Origin: an uncultured Olsenella sp.
GTDB lineage: Bacteria; Actinomycetota; Coriobacteriia; Coriobacteriales; Atopobiaceae
Length of the DNA: 64,000 nucleotides
Assembly (NCBI GenBank): GCA_900314535.1
Contig: OMVT01000010.1
Coordinates: 1-64,000, forward strand
Direction: 5' to 3'
The position numbers and the translations under genes were made by a program. The notes below the pieces were generated by a model that worked only from the letters and a program-made list of their open reading frames with translations, was not told where the DNA came from and did no database searches. Within the stretch, counting starts at the first letter, position 1. Each line of letters opens with the position of its first letter. Below, piece after piece: positions 7,217 through 16,193 of the stretch.

Positions 7217-9741
7217 CGCTTGCGCTTCGGGCGCTCGAAGAGAACGAGGAGGTGCGGCGCGACTATGCCAACCGCTTCCGCCTTGTGATGGTCGACGAGT
7301 TCCAGGATACAGATGAGAAGCAGCTTCGCTTGATCAGCCTGCTTTCGGGCGAAGGTGCCCGCCATCTTGCTACGGTCGGTGACGCGCAGCAGTCCATCTA
7401 CCGCTTCCGCGGTGCCGATGTCTCGGTCTTCCATGGGAGGGGAAAGGGACTTCCCGACGAGGAGAAGATCCGTCTTGCAATCAACTACCGCAGCCACAGA
7501 GACATCCTCTCGTTTGTGGATGCAGTCTGCGGAGGCAAGGGAGGCAGGAAGGGAGTCCTTGACCACTTCATGCATCTCGACCCGGCAGAAGAGCATACGG
7601 GCACCTACGATACACCGCGGATTCCCCGCATCGATATCGAGGTCTGCGAGGATACTTCGCGGCCTTCGAAGGCGCAGGCTGCCGTCGAAGCGGCCATGAT
7701 CGCGAAGCGGTTCCGCGCGATGGCCGATGCCGGTGCGAATCCGGGCGACATGGTGCTGCTTCTGAGAGGAATGACGAACGCAGCGTACTACATCGATGCC
7801 ATCCGCAGGGAAGGGCTCTCCTGCATCGTCTCTGGAGGTTCCGGCTTCACGAAGACGGCAGAGGCTTCCATCCTGCAGGCGCTCCTGCACTACCTTGCGA
7901 ACAGCCGGGATACGGAAAGCGGCCTCTTCCCGCTCCTGTCGTCTGCGGTCTTCGGCATCCCAGCAGATGATTTCGTGCAGCTTGCCACGACGACGCAGAA
8001 AAAGGCAGATCTCCCGACGAAGCGCTCGATCGAGAACGGCTTCGTGACCATGCAGTTCAGAGGAGGCTACAAGCCGACGGCGCGTCTCGCGCGTGCCCAC
8101 GAGATCCTCGTGCGTGCCCGCCAGATTGCGAAGCGCCACAATATCGCAGATGCCTGCACCTATGTCGTGCGGGAATCGGGCTGGCTCACACGGCTTTCCT
8201 CCCAGGGCGCCCAGGGCGAGGCAGTCTGTGCCAATGTGCTTGCCGGACTTCGCTATATCCGCGGGCTCGTCGAGGATCTGGGGCTTGGAAGCTCCCGTGC
8301 AGCCTGGGAATACGACCGGTGGCTCCAGGTCTCGAAGATTCCGCCTGCTTCCCTTTCCGGAGGCAAACAGGGTGCCGTGAGGATCATGACCGTGCACGCC
8401 TCGAAGGGAGCCGAGTTCAAGATTGTCGCCGTGGCAGAGTGCTGGGCAAACCCGATGGCGGAGTCCTTCTGCTCGGGCTCCGTCCCGGGCCGTGGCCGTG
8501 CTGTCATCGTCCCGCCCGAAGGCTTCTCCTATACGCCGCCCCAAGAGGTGCCAGAAAACCCCGAGACGCTCGGCGAGTGGTATGAGCACCTGAGGGACGA
8601 GAACACTTCCGCCGATGCTGCAGAGCTGACCCGCCTTCTCTACGTTGCGCTCACGCGTGCCGAGGAAGCTCTTATCCTGGGCATTGCACCTGTCAGGAGC
8701 GCAAGCAAGAGCACGCCGACCAAGGCCACAAGGCCCCAGAACGAGCTTGCTGCCAAGGTGATGGGAGCGCTCTTCGGCGATGCGACGCCCGAGCCGGGCG
8801 AGCACCGGATAGAGTATGGCGGAACGGAGCCTGCGCTCGTGCATGTGGCAAAGCTCGCAACCCAGGAAGTGGAAAGACAGAAGGTCAAGGTGCTCGATGC
8901 CGGAGGATTGCTGGGCGAGCTCGAAGGCGCTCTTCCGGATGATCCCCGCCTGCTTGTCGCTCCCGAAGAGGAGCCGCAGACCTCATTTGCGGTCTTCGAG
9001 GAGAGCAGGGATGTGCTGGCGGAAGAGACCCGCATGCAGACCTCGCGCGAGGGCATCTTCTCCTACTCGTCTGTCCATGAGAAGATGGCTGAGATGGTCG
9101 ACATGCCGGACTTCGAGGGAGAGGCGCGGCCGAAGCGGGGAGGGCATGTGCTCCCGACCCGCGCCGAGCGCGATGCGATGCAGGAAGGGGCGCCTGTCGT
9201 CGCCGATGCGGACAAGGCGACAAACCTCGGCTCTGCCTTCCATCTCCTTGCCCAGAGCATGGCAGAGACAGGCTCTTTCCCGGATGCAGAAAGGATTGCA
9301 GCGCAGGAGCAGGCCTGGCGGCTCAGCCCCAGGGTGGCTTCGAGGCTCGAAGAGGCGCTTTCACGCTGGAGCGGCTCTTCCGCGAGGCATGAGGCGCTCT
9401 CCCATGTCCATGTCCAGGCGGAGGTGCCGTTCTTCTCGAAGGCACATGAAGAGAAGCTCGGGCGCTATGCAGAAGGCGCCTTCGACCTTCTGGCCTGGAA
9501 CGACAGAAGCGAAGCGTTCCTCGTCGACTACAAGACAGGTGATGTGGGGCTCACGTCCGAAGAGATCTTCCAGAGGCATTTCCTCCAGGCGGACCTCTAT
9601 GCCCGTGTCCTCATGGATCAGGGCTTCGGGAAGGTATCCTGCCGCTTCGTCTGTGTGGAGCTCGAGGATGCAGACCACCCTGGCGAGCCTTTCGTGGTCG
9701 CGTACAACTATGATGCAGAGCACACACCGGCCCTTTGGTAG
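7162..9741 (+). CDS. addA: AddA helicase-nuclease, C-terminal part (frameshifted gene)
   Basis: Continuation of AddA in a different frame, recognisable from RYFEKKKAHSLLDNDDL onward. In order: Walker B VMVDEFQDTD, ATVGDAQQSIYRFRGAD (motif III), LAINYRSH (motif IV), IMTVHASKGAEFK (motif V), LLYVALTRAEEALIL (motif VI), and a C-terminal RecB-type nuclease with GSAFHLLAQSMAE, FLVDYKTGD and QADLYA. The frame is open from about 7036, but the residues before 7162 are out of frame with the family, so there is no authentic start. Joined to the upstream part it would give about 1169 residues, normal for AddA. All C-terminal motifs are intact, which suggests a recent lesion or a sequence error rather than an old pseudogene. 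Confidence 0.82.
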   Translation, partial: RYFEKKKAHSLLDNDDLVTLALRALEENEEVRRDYANRFRLVMVDEFQDTDEKQLRLISLLSGEGARHLATVGDAQQSIYRFRGADVSVFHGRGKGLPDEEKIRLAINYRSHRDILSFVDAVCGGKGGRKGVLDHFMHLDPAEEHTGTYDTPRIPRIDIEVCEDTSRPSKAQAAVEAAMIAKRFRAMADAGANPGDMVLLLRGMTNAAYYIDAIRREGLSCIVSGGSGFTKTAEASILQALLHYLANSRDTESGLFPLLSSAVFGIPADDFVQLATTTQKKADLPTKRSIENGFVTMQFRGGYKPTARLARAHEILVRARQIAKRHNIADACTYVVRESGWLTRLSSQGAQGEAVCANVLAGLRYIRGLVEDLGLGSSRAAWEYDRWLQVSKIPPASLSGGKQGAVRIMTVHASKGAEFKIVAVAECWANPMAESFCSGSVPGRGRAVIVPPEGFSYTPPQEVPENPETLGEWYEHLRDENTSADAAELTRLLYVALTRAEEALILGIAPVRSASKSTPTKATRPQNELAAKVMGALFGDATPEPGEHRIEYGGTEPALVHVAKLATQEVERQKVKVLDAGGLLGELEGALPDDPRLLVAPEEEPQTSFAVFEESRDVLAEETRMQTSREGIFSYSSVHEKMAEMVDMPDFEGEARPKRGGHVLPTRAERDAMQEGAPVVADADKATNLGSAFHLLAQSMAETGSFPDAERIAAQEQAWRLSPRVASRLEEALSRWSGSSARHEALSHVHVQAEVPFFSKAHEEKLGRYAEGAFDLLAWNDRSEAFLVDYKTGDVGLTSEEIFQRHFLQADLYARVLMDQGFGKVSCRFVCVELEDADHPGEPFVVAYNYDAEHTPALW

Positions 9742-9767
9742 TACAGACGTTCCAGAGCATTCTGCTA

Positions 9768-9798
9768 TGCTGGAAGGAGGGCTTCCCGCCTTCCAGCA
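9768..9798. terminator. Hairpin between addA and dnaE, terminator-like
   Basis: TGCTGGAAGG and CCTTCCAGCA are perfect 10-bp arms; an inner GGG/CCC extends the stem around a CTT loop. The following bases (AATTCCTAT) give only a weak U tract, so termination would be partial. A TATGCT -10-like hexamer overlaps its left edge, so it may instead be a structured 5' leader or an operator for dnaE. Confidence 0.45.
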
Positions 9799-9818
9799 AT
9801 TCCTATGAGGAGAGATAG

Positions 9819-12800
9819 ATGGCGTTCGTACATCTTCATAACCACTCGGACTTCTCGCTTCTCGACGGCGCGACGCGCATACCGGCCATGGTGAAGAGGG
9901 CCGTGGATCTCGATATGCCGGCTGTGGCGCTCACGGACCATGGCTACATGTTCGGCATCCCGAACCTCGACCTCGAGTGCCGCTCCTACAACGACGCCCA
10001 GGAGAACATGAAGCAGTGGCGCCATGATATGGAATGCTTCAAGAAGGGCTGGGAGCTTGACGAGCCCCAGAACTCCTCTCCCGATGTCGGCTACTTCGAC
10101 GATGTCCACGCCCAGTGGGCCTCCGATGTCGCTGTCTGGGAAAGCTCGGACCATGACCTGAAGGCGGTCGAGGCGAACCGTCCGCGCCTCAAGATCAAGC
10201 CGATCTTCGGCTGCGAGGCCTATTTCATCACCGATGACTGCATCCCGCGCGGCACGAAGCAGCGCCGCTACCACCTGATCCTGCTCGCAAAGAACGAGAC
10301 GGGCTATGTCAACCTCATCAAGTGCATGTCGAAGGCGGCAGGCCACGAGATGATGTACTACAAGCCGAGGACGACGCTCGGGATGCTCGAGGAGTACCAC
10401 GAGGGCCTCATCTGCCAGAGCGCCTGCGTGCAGGGCATCATCCAGCAGAGGATCCTGGACGGCGAGTTCGAGGATGCAATGCATTGGGCCAAGGAATTCA
10501 AGCGCGTCTTCGGCGACGACTTCTATATGGAGATCCAGGATCATGGCCTGAAGTTCAGGAATGGCTGGGATGACCGCAAGCTCGACGAGCGTCTCGTGAA
10601 GATTGCCCACGAGCTCGGCATCAAGGTCGTCTGCACAAACGACTTCCACTACCTGACCCGCGAGGATGCAAAGACCCAGGACCTCCTGTCCTGCATCGGC
10701 AAGAACACGACCGTGAACGACACGACGCGCATGCGCATGGAGGGCACGGAGTTCTATATGAAGACCGAGGAGGAGATGCGCGAGCTCTTCTCCTGGTGTC
10801 CTGAAGCATGCGACACGACGCTCGAGATTGCCGACAAGTGCAACTTCGAGCTCGACTGGAACTCGATGTACCTGCCGGAGTTCCCAGGCCTCAAGCCGGG
10901 AGAGACGGCAGAGGAGCGCTTCCGCGCTGAGTGCGAGAAGGGCCTTGCCCGCCGCTATGGACCGGACTGGAAGAACGTGACGATCAACGGCATCAACGTC
11001 GAGGACCGCTACGAGCATGAGGCCGGCATCATCATCGGCAAGGGCTTCGCAAACTACTTCCTGATCGTCCAGGACTATGTCCAGTGGGCAAAGGACAACG
11101 GCATCGGCGTAGGACCGGGCCGTGGCTCTGCTGCTGGCGCTATCGTCGCCTACGCAATGAACATCACGAACTTCGATCCGCTCGAGAACGGCCTCATGTT
11201 CGAGAGGTTCCTGTCCCCGCAGCGTACCGAGATGCCCGATATCGATATGGACTTCGACGATGAGCACCTCCAGGATGTCCTGCAGCATGTGCGTGACGTC
11301 TACGGCGAGGACCGCGTCTGCAAGGTCATCACCTATTCGCAGATCAAGGCGAAGCAGGCCATCAACGATGCGAACCGCGTTCTGGGCTTCCCGGTCTACA
11401 TGGGCCAGAAGCTCTCGAAGATGCTTTCGAACGACCCGAAGCTCACGCTCAAGAATGCCCTCCACAAGAACGATGCGAAGCCTGACCAGTACTCTCCCGA
11501 CTTCGAGGAGGTCTACAACAAGGACCCGGATGCAAAGGCCATCATCGATGCTGCCATGTCCATCGAGGGCTACATGCGCGGCGAGGGCGTTCATGCCTGC
11601 GCTACGCTGATTGCACCGACCCCCGTCACGGACCACGTCCCGACGAAGCTCGATACGAAGGGCAACGTCACAATCACGCAGTACGAGGGCCACTCGGTCG
11701 CAGATATGGGCCTTCTCAAGATGGACTTCCTGGGACTTCGTACCCTCACGGTCATCAACAAGGCGCTCGCGAACATTCGTGCGAGCTATCCCGCAAAGGA
11801 AGATATCGAGAAGATGCCCGAGACCGTCAGGAAGACGATCAAGCCGGGGGCAGAGTGCGTCGATATCGATGTGGACAAGATCGACTTCTCCGATCCTGCC
11901 ATCTACAAGCTCATGGGCGACGGTCGCACAGCTGGCGTCTTCCAGGTCGAGTCTGCCGGCATGACAGCAACGATCAAGAACATGCAGCCGCGCGAGTACA
12001 AGCAGATCGTCGCTCTCATCGCCCTCTACCGCCCGGGCCCGCTCGGCGCCGGCATGGTCACAAGCTACATCAACCGCATGAACGGCAAGGAGCCGGTCGT
12101 CTTCTACGATGACCGCCTCTCCGACATCCTGGACGAGACCTACGGCACGATGGTCTACCAGGAGCAGGTCATGCAGATCTCGATGAAGATGTGCGGCTTC
12201 ACGCCAGGCGAGTCCGACTCCCGTATCCGCAAGCCTGTGGCCAAGAAGAAGATCAAGATGCTCACGAGCCAGATTTTCCACTGGGAAGGCAATGGCGCGG
12301 ATGAGACGATCTACGACCACTGGATGAACGGCGCTGTCGCGAACGGCTACAAGAAGGAGACGGCCCAGCGCATCTGGGACGATGTCCTCGAGTTCGCTTC
12401 CTACGCCTTCAACAAGAGCCACTCTGCCGGCTATGCCATCCTCGTCATGCAGACTGCCTGGCTCAAGGCCCATTTCCCGCGCGAGTACATGGCATCGGTC
12501 CTCACGTCCTACATGGGCAAGACGGACAAGATCGTCCACTACGTGAACTCCTGCAGGCATGAGGGCATCAAGATCCTGCCGCCTGACATCAACGAGTCCG
12601 GCCGCGACTTCACGGCCACGCATGAGGGCATCCGCTTCGGCTTTGCCGGCATCCGCGGCGTCGGCGAGTCGGTCGGCGAGGCGATCATGGCAGAGCGCGA
12701 GAAGGGCGGCCCCTTCAAGACGCTCCATGACTTCGTGGACCGTGTCGACTCCTCGCAGGCAAACCGCCGCGTCGTCGAGGCGCTGATCAAGAGCGGTGCC

Positions 12801-13718
12801 TTCGACTCGACGGGCTACACGAGGCGCCAGCTCATGCACTTCGTGGACAAGAACAATCCCTTGAACATCATCGACTCTGCCGCAAAGCGCCAGAGGGACC
12901 GCGCCGCTGGCCAGTCCTCGTTCTTCGACATGTTCTCGGAGGTTGAGGGCTCTGGCTTCGAGGATGAGGTGCCGGCGCCTGATGGCATCGAGTGGGACCG
13001 CCGCACGAAGCTTGCCCAGGAATACGAAGTCCTCGGCATCTATGTCTCCGACCATCCGCTGCGCCCGTACGAGTACGCGCTCTCGAAGGCACGCGACTAC
13101 AAGATCTCCGACCTCGAAGTCTCCGAAGAGGTCACGAACAGCTATACCGGCGCCACCTCGACGCGCTACCTCGTCGAGGAAGGCAAGTCGATCCGCCTTG
13201 CCGGCATGGTGACAGGCGCGCAGAAGAAGACGACGAAGACCGGCAAGTCCATGGCAATCGTGACGCTTGCCGACATGGAGGCAGAGACCACCATCGTCAT
13301 CTTCCCGAAGCTCTTCGAGGAGTGCGCAGAGGCCCTGCGAGGAGAGGTCGACGAGGAGACAGGCGAGACCGTCGGCGATGTCTTCATCCAGGTGCGCGGC
13401 AAGCTCGAGCGCTCCGATAGAGGCGACCAGGTCATTGCCCAGAGCGTAGAGCCGCTCATCCTGAACGATGCGACGAACCGTCCGAAGGTGCTCGAGGTGA
13501 ACCTGCCGAACTCGATGCTCTCGCGCGGCCACATGGAGACGCTCGACTCGATGCTTGTCCGCTATCCCGGTCTCGACCATGTGGAGCTCAGGGTGGAGGC
13601 AGCGACAGGCGACATGCTCTGCTTCGAGCTTCCCTGCAAGGTCGATGCACACAACATGGTGCTTCTCGCGGAAGTCTCAGATTTTCTTGGACATGACGGA
13701 AAAGTGATAGTAGCTTAG
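9819..13718 (+). CDS. dnaE: DNA polymerase III subunit alpha
   Basis: The 1299-residue replicative polymerase catalytic subunit, DnaE class. The PHP domain starts at residue 2 (FVHLHNHSDFSLLDG, then ALTDHGYMFG) and keeps the HxH and other metal-type residues, so a PHP proofreading exonuclease is possible, as known for mycobacterial DnaE1. Relative to usual DnaE it carries a ~60-residue insertion at about residues 55-115, between the LDLECRSY helix and the KIKPIFGCEAYF strand. The palm has GVGPGRGSAAGAIVAY and the catalytic Asp block MPDIDMDFDDEH. Later come YQEQVMQI, HKSHSAGYA-like (NKSHSAGYAILVMQTAWLK), the helix-hairpin-helix region and an OB fold (IRLAGMVTGAQKKTTKTGKS). RBS GAGGAGA. Expressed alone. 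Confidence 0.97.
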   Translation: MAFVHLHNHSDFSLLDGATRIPAMVKRAVDLDMPAVALTDHGYMFGIPNLDLECRSYNDAQENMKQWRHDMECFKKGWELDEPQNSSPDVGYFDDVHAQWASDVAVWESSDHDLKAVEANRPRLKIKPIFGCEAYFITDDCIPRGTKQRRYHLILLAKNETGYVNLIKCMSKAAGHEMMYYKPRTTLGMLEEYHEGLICQSACVQGIIQQRILDGEFEDAMHWAKEFKRVFGDDFYMEIQDHGLKFRNGWDDRKLDERLVKIAHELGIKVVCTNDFHYLTREDAKTQDLLSCIGKNTTVNDTTRMRMEGTEFYMKTEEEMRELFSWCPEACDTTLEIADKCNFELDWNSMYLPEFPGLKPGETAEERFRAECEKGLARRYGPDWKNVTINGINVEDRYEHEAGIIIGKGFANYFLIVQDYVQWAKDNGIGVGPGRGSAAGAIVAYAMNITNFDPLENGLMFERFLSPQRTEMPDIDMDFDDEHLQDVLQHVRDVYGEDRVCKVITYSQIKAKQAINDANRVLGFPVYMGQKLSKMLSNDPKLTLKNALHKNDAKPDQYSPDFEEVYNKDPDAKAIIDAAMSIEGYMRGEGVHACATLIAPTPVTDHVPTKLDTKGNVTITQYEGHSVADMGLLKMDFLGLRTLTVINKALANIRASYPAKEDIEKMPETVRKTIKPGAECVDIDVDKIDFSDPAIYKLMGDGRTAGVFQVESAGMTATIKNMQPREYKQIVALIALYRPGPLGAGMVTSYINRMNGKEPVVFYDDRLSDILDETYGTMVYQEQVMQISMKMCGFTPGESDSRIRKPVAKKKIKMLTSQIFHWEGNGADETIYDHWMNGAVANGYKKETAQRIWDDVLEFASYAFNKSHSAGYAILVMQTAWLKAHFPREYMASVLTSYMGKTDKIVHYVNSCRHEGIKILPPDINESGRDFTATHEGIRFGFAGIRGVGESVGEAIMAEREKGGPFKTLHDFVDRVDSSQANRRVVEALIKSGAFDSTGYTRRQLMHFVDKNNPLNIIDSAAKRQRDRAAGQSSFFDMFSEVEGSGFEDEVPAPDGIEWDRRTKLAQEYEVLGIYVSDHPLRPYEYALSKARDYKISDLEVSEEVTNSYTGATSTRYLVEEGKSIRLAGMVTGAQKKTTKTGKSMAIVTLADMEAETTIVIFPKLFEECAEALRGEVDEETGETVGDVFIQVRGKLERSDRGDQVIAQSVEPLILNDATNRPKVLEVNLPNSMLSRGHMETLDSMLVRYPGLDHVELRVEAATGDMLCFELPCKVDAHNMVLLAEVSDFLGHDGKVIVA

Positions 13719-13730
13719 TAGCAAATAGGA

Positions 13731-13760
13731 TATACTTCTGTTTAGACGCCCACAAGGGCG
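13731..13760 (+). promoter_or_regulatory. Promoter -10 and 5'-UTR hairpin of the desulfoferrodoxin gene
   Basis: TATACT at 13731-13736 is a good -10 box in an AT-rich patch after dnaE; no convincing -35 is seen. A transcript would start near 13743 and carry a CGCCC-ACAA-GGGCG hairpin (13747-13760) almost at its 5' end, a layout known to stabilise mRNA. The RBS AGAGGGG follows 30 nt later. Confidence 0.5.
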
Positions 13761-13805
13761 GGAACAAAGAGACTAAGTCACGTCCCACAAGAGAGGGGAT
13801 ACATC

Positions 13806-14186
13806 ATGAGTGAAGTCACGTTCTATCGCTGCAACAAGTGCGGCAACCTGGTCGCTGTCGTCAATAAGGGTGCCTGCACACCCCAGTGCTGCGGCCAGCC
13901 GATGGAGAAGCTCGTTGCCGGCTCTACCGATGCTGCCACCGAGAAGCATGTTCCGGTCGCAGTACGTGAGGGCGCAGATGTGAAGGTCACCGTCGGCTCT
14001 GTCGAGCACCCGATGCTCGAGGAGCACTCGATCCAGTGGATCGCTCTTGCCCAGGGCGACCGTGTCGAGATCCATCACCTGCATCCGGGCGAGAAGCCGG
14101 AGACGGTCTTCGCTTCCGTGGCAGAGGGCCCGGCGACGGTCTACGAGTACTGCAACCTCCACGGCCTTTGGAAGTGCGAGCTCTAA
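13806..14186 (+). CDS. dfx: Desulfoferrodoxin / superoxide reductase
   Basis: A 126-residue two-domain superoxide reductase, which reduces superoxide to H2O2 without making O2; typical of strict anaerobes. The N-terminal desulforedoxin domain has CNKCGN (residues 9-12) and the CC pair near 28-29 for the Fe(Cys)4 centre. The C-terminal domain has all expected ligands of the catalytic Fe(His)4Cys centre: the EKHVPV His, two His in EHPMLEEHSIQWI, and Cys and His in CNLHGLWKC. The Glu of EKHVPV, equivalent to the catalytic-loop Glu, is also present. Its own promoter lies before it and a strong terminator after it, so it is a monocistronic oxidative-stress gene. Confidence 0.96.
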   Translation: MSEVTFYRCNKCGNLVAVVNKGACTPQCCGQPMEKLVAGSTDAATEKHVPVAVREGADVKVTVGSVEHPMLEEHSIQWIALAQGDRVEIHHLHPGEKPETVFASVAEGPATVYEYCNLHGLWKCEL

Positions 14187-14226
14187 GCGCTACTATTCTG
14201 GCAAGACCTTTGTTTCGAGCAGGATG

Positions 14227-14260
14227 GGCTCGGGCGCAAGGCGCCCGGGCCTTTTTTCTT
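14227..14260 (+). terminator. Rho-independent terminator after dfx
   Basis: An 11-bp GC-rich stem (14227-14237 / 14241-14251, one G-U) with an AAG loop, followed by TTTTTTCTT. It ends only 13 nt before the ATG at 14273, so the next gene must be expressed by read-through or from a promoter inside dfx. Confidence 0.9.
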
Positions 14261-14272
14261 TGGATGGTGCAC

Positions 14273-16105
14273 ATGAAGATTGCCATAGCCCAGATGTCTT
14301 CGGTGGCAGGCGATTTCGAGGTGACGGCCAAGCGCATGGCCGAAAGCGCGAAGAAGGCAGCCGATGCAGGTGCCCGCCTCGTCGTCTTTCCGTATGCCGT
14401 GCTGACAGGCCCCTCTCCTGTCGAGGAGAGCGATATCGAGGCCTATGTGGGGGATGCGGCAGAGACGCTGCGCCGTCTGGCCGACGATATTCCCTGTGCT
14501 GCGATCGTGCCGGTCGTGGCGGGAACCGGCACCGGTCTTGCCGCCGAAGCCTTCCTGATAGACGATAGGGAGCTTGTGCCTCTGCGTATGGGTGCCATGG
14601 CGGCATCGATGGGCGCGCTTGCCAGCTCGGGGCAGCTTCCCCAGGCAGGCAGCATGCCGGCACCGGATCTTCCCGAGTTCGAGCTCGACGGCACGCATAT
14701 CGGCGTCGCCTTCACCTACGACGATCTCGACGACTACCGCGACTACGACTTCTCGCTCGATGTCCTGCTCTACCTTCCGCAGGATGGCTATGTTGCCAGA
14801 GATCCCGACTCGGCGCTTTCGCTCTCTCTTGCGGAGAACCGCTTTGCAAAGGATGCAGAAGAGATCGGCTGCTGGCTTGCCTGCGCCGACTCTGTCGGCG
14901 GCTATGGGCCTCAGCTCTTTGCCGGCGGAAGCTTCGTGCTCGATGCAGAGGGACGTCTCCAGGCGAAGGCACCGCTTCTCGAGGAGAGCCTTCTTGTCTT
15001 CGATATGGAAGACAAGGCTGAAGGGACGCCTGTGGCAGAGCTTCCTCATCCGGGCGTCCGGGAGAAGAGCCATGTGCTCTGGGAGCTTCTCGTACGGGGA
15101 CTTGCCGATCTTGTCCATGCAGAAGGGGAGGACAAGGTCGCGCTGGCGCTCGATGGAAGCCTTGCCTCGGGGCTTCTCGCTGCGCTTGCCTGCGATGCTT
15201 TGGGCCCCCGCAAGGTCGAGGCTCTCGTCGTGGACGGAAGCTCAGCTGCCGCAGAGCTTGCAGACCGGCTCCACATCGAGACAAGGATGCCTGATTTCCG
15301 CCTGCCCGTGCCGCAGCCGGGTGCCTGGGCCACGGAGTCGCCTCTGCTCCTCAAGGGTGTCGAGGCAGCCTTCCTGGCGGAGCTTGCCCGCCAGGAGCAT
15401 GCGCTTGTGCTCGTGCCGGATGACAAGACAGGCCTGGCGCTCGGAGAGGAGCATATGGGCGTCTCCGGCAAGGCCTGGGCACCCTTCGGCGACATCTGGA
15501 GGTCCCAGCTCCTCGATCTGGCCGAGGACAGGATGCGTGTCTCTCCGGTGCTCCCGGACGAGATGCTCAGCGCCTACGCTGTGCCTGACATCTTCGGCAT
15601 CTCCCAGAGCGCTGCGACCGACAAGGGCAGGCTCGAGGCGCTTGACCGCATGCTTGCCGCACGCATCGAGGATATGCATGATATGGCAGCGCTTCTCGAT
15701 GAGGGCTATCCTGCTGTTTTCGTGAAGGCGGCGCTCCATCGCCTCCATGATGCTGCACTCACGCGCCAGATGCTTCCGCCCTGCTTCGAGGTTTCGGACT
15801 GCATGCTTTCCGAGCTTGAGACCCCCGTCGGCGTTGCCTGGGTGGACCATGAGCGCGAAGGGGGAGGAGCTGAGAATCTCGAGGATATCGTGCACGAGCT
15901 CGAGCGCATGCTCCAGGGCCAGAAGGCAGGGGCTCTCCCGCCTCAGGACTCAGATGCTCTCGCCGATGCCTTCGAGCTCATCCGCGAGCTCTCGAACACG
16001 CCGGGTCCGAAAGAGGTGCCGGGCATGCCGGAAGGCACGGAGCAGGATGGCTTCACGATCCGCCCCGGCTTCCCGTCGTGGGGGCAGCCGTTCTCGGAGA
16101 ACTGA
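14273..16105 (+). CDS. NadE-like protein (nitrilase + NAD synthetase domains), both active sites degenerate
   Basis: A 610-residue protein with the architecture of glutamine-dependent NAD+ synthetase: an N-terminal nitrilase-type amidohydrolase domain (MKIAIAQM start, GDFEVTAKRM) and a C-terminal NAD-synthetase/ATP-pyrophosphatase domain. The catalytic residues are missing. The nitrilase Glu (FPE) is Tyr41 in VVFPYAVLTG, no LPNY-type Lys is found in the 100-135 region, and the ICED Cys position reads AFTYDD (Thr148). In the synthetase, the SGGxDS P-loop reads DGSLAS (294-299), and the TSNK/GYGT region is lost, leaving VPDDKTGLALG and PFGDIWRSQL. It is most likely a pseudoenzyme descended from NadE, perhaps regulatory. 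The start is the ATG at 14273 (in-frame ATG at 14264 also possible), 13 nt after a terminator. It precedes ruvC. Confidence 0.75.
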   Translation: MKIAIAQMSSVAGDFEVTAKRMAESAKKAADAGARLVVFPYAVLTGPSPVEESDIEAYVGDAAETLRRLADDIPCAAIVPVVAGTGTGLAAEAFLIDDRELVPLRMGAMAASMGALASSGQLPQAGSMPAPDLPEFELDGTHIGVAFTYDDLDDYRDYDFSLDVLLYLPQDGYVARDPDSALSLSLAENRFAKDAEEIGCWLACADSVGGYGPQLFAGGSFVLDAEGRLQAKAPLLEESLLVFDMEDKAEGTPVAELPHPGVREKSHVLWELLVRGLADLVHAEGEDKVALALDGSLASGLLAALACDALGPRKVEALVVDGSSAAAELADRLHIETRMPDFRLPVPQPGAWATESPLLLKGVEAAFLAELARQEHALVLVPDDKTGLALGEEHMGVSGKAWAPFGDIWRSQLLDLAEDRMRVSPVLPDEMLSAYAVPDIFGISQSAATDKGRLEALDRMLAARIEDMHDMAALLDEGYPAVFVKAALHRLHDAALTRQMLPPCFEVSDCMLSELETPVGVAWVDHEREGGGAENLEDIVHELERMLQGQKAGALPPQDSDALADAFELIRELSNTPGPKEVPGMPEGTEQDGFTIRPGFPSWGQPFSEN

Positions 16106-16193
16106 TATCTTCTGTGCGCTCCTGTGCCGCGTGCTGCAACATGCCGGTCTGTGCTACCATGGTATGAGTCAGAACGGTTGTTCGGGGGTTACC

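Noticed and set aside
9765-13652. A ~1295-codon open frame on the minus strand opposite dnaE
   Set aside because: It mirrors dnaE codon structure in a high-GC gene, has no family resemblance and no RBS; antisense open frames of this kind are expected.
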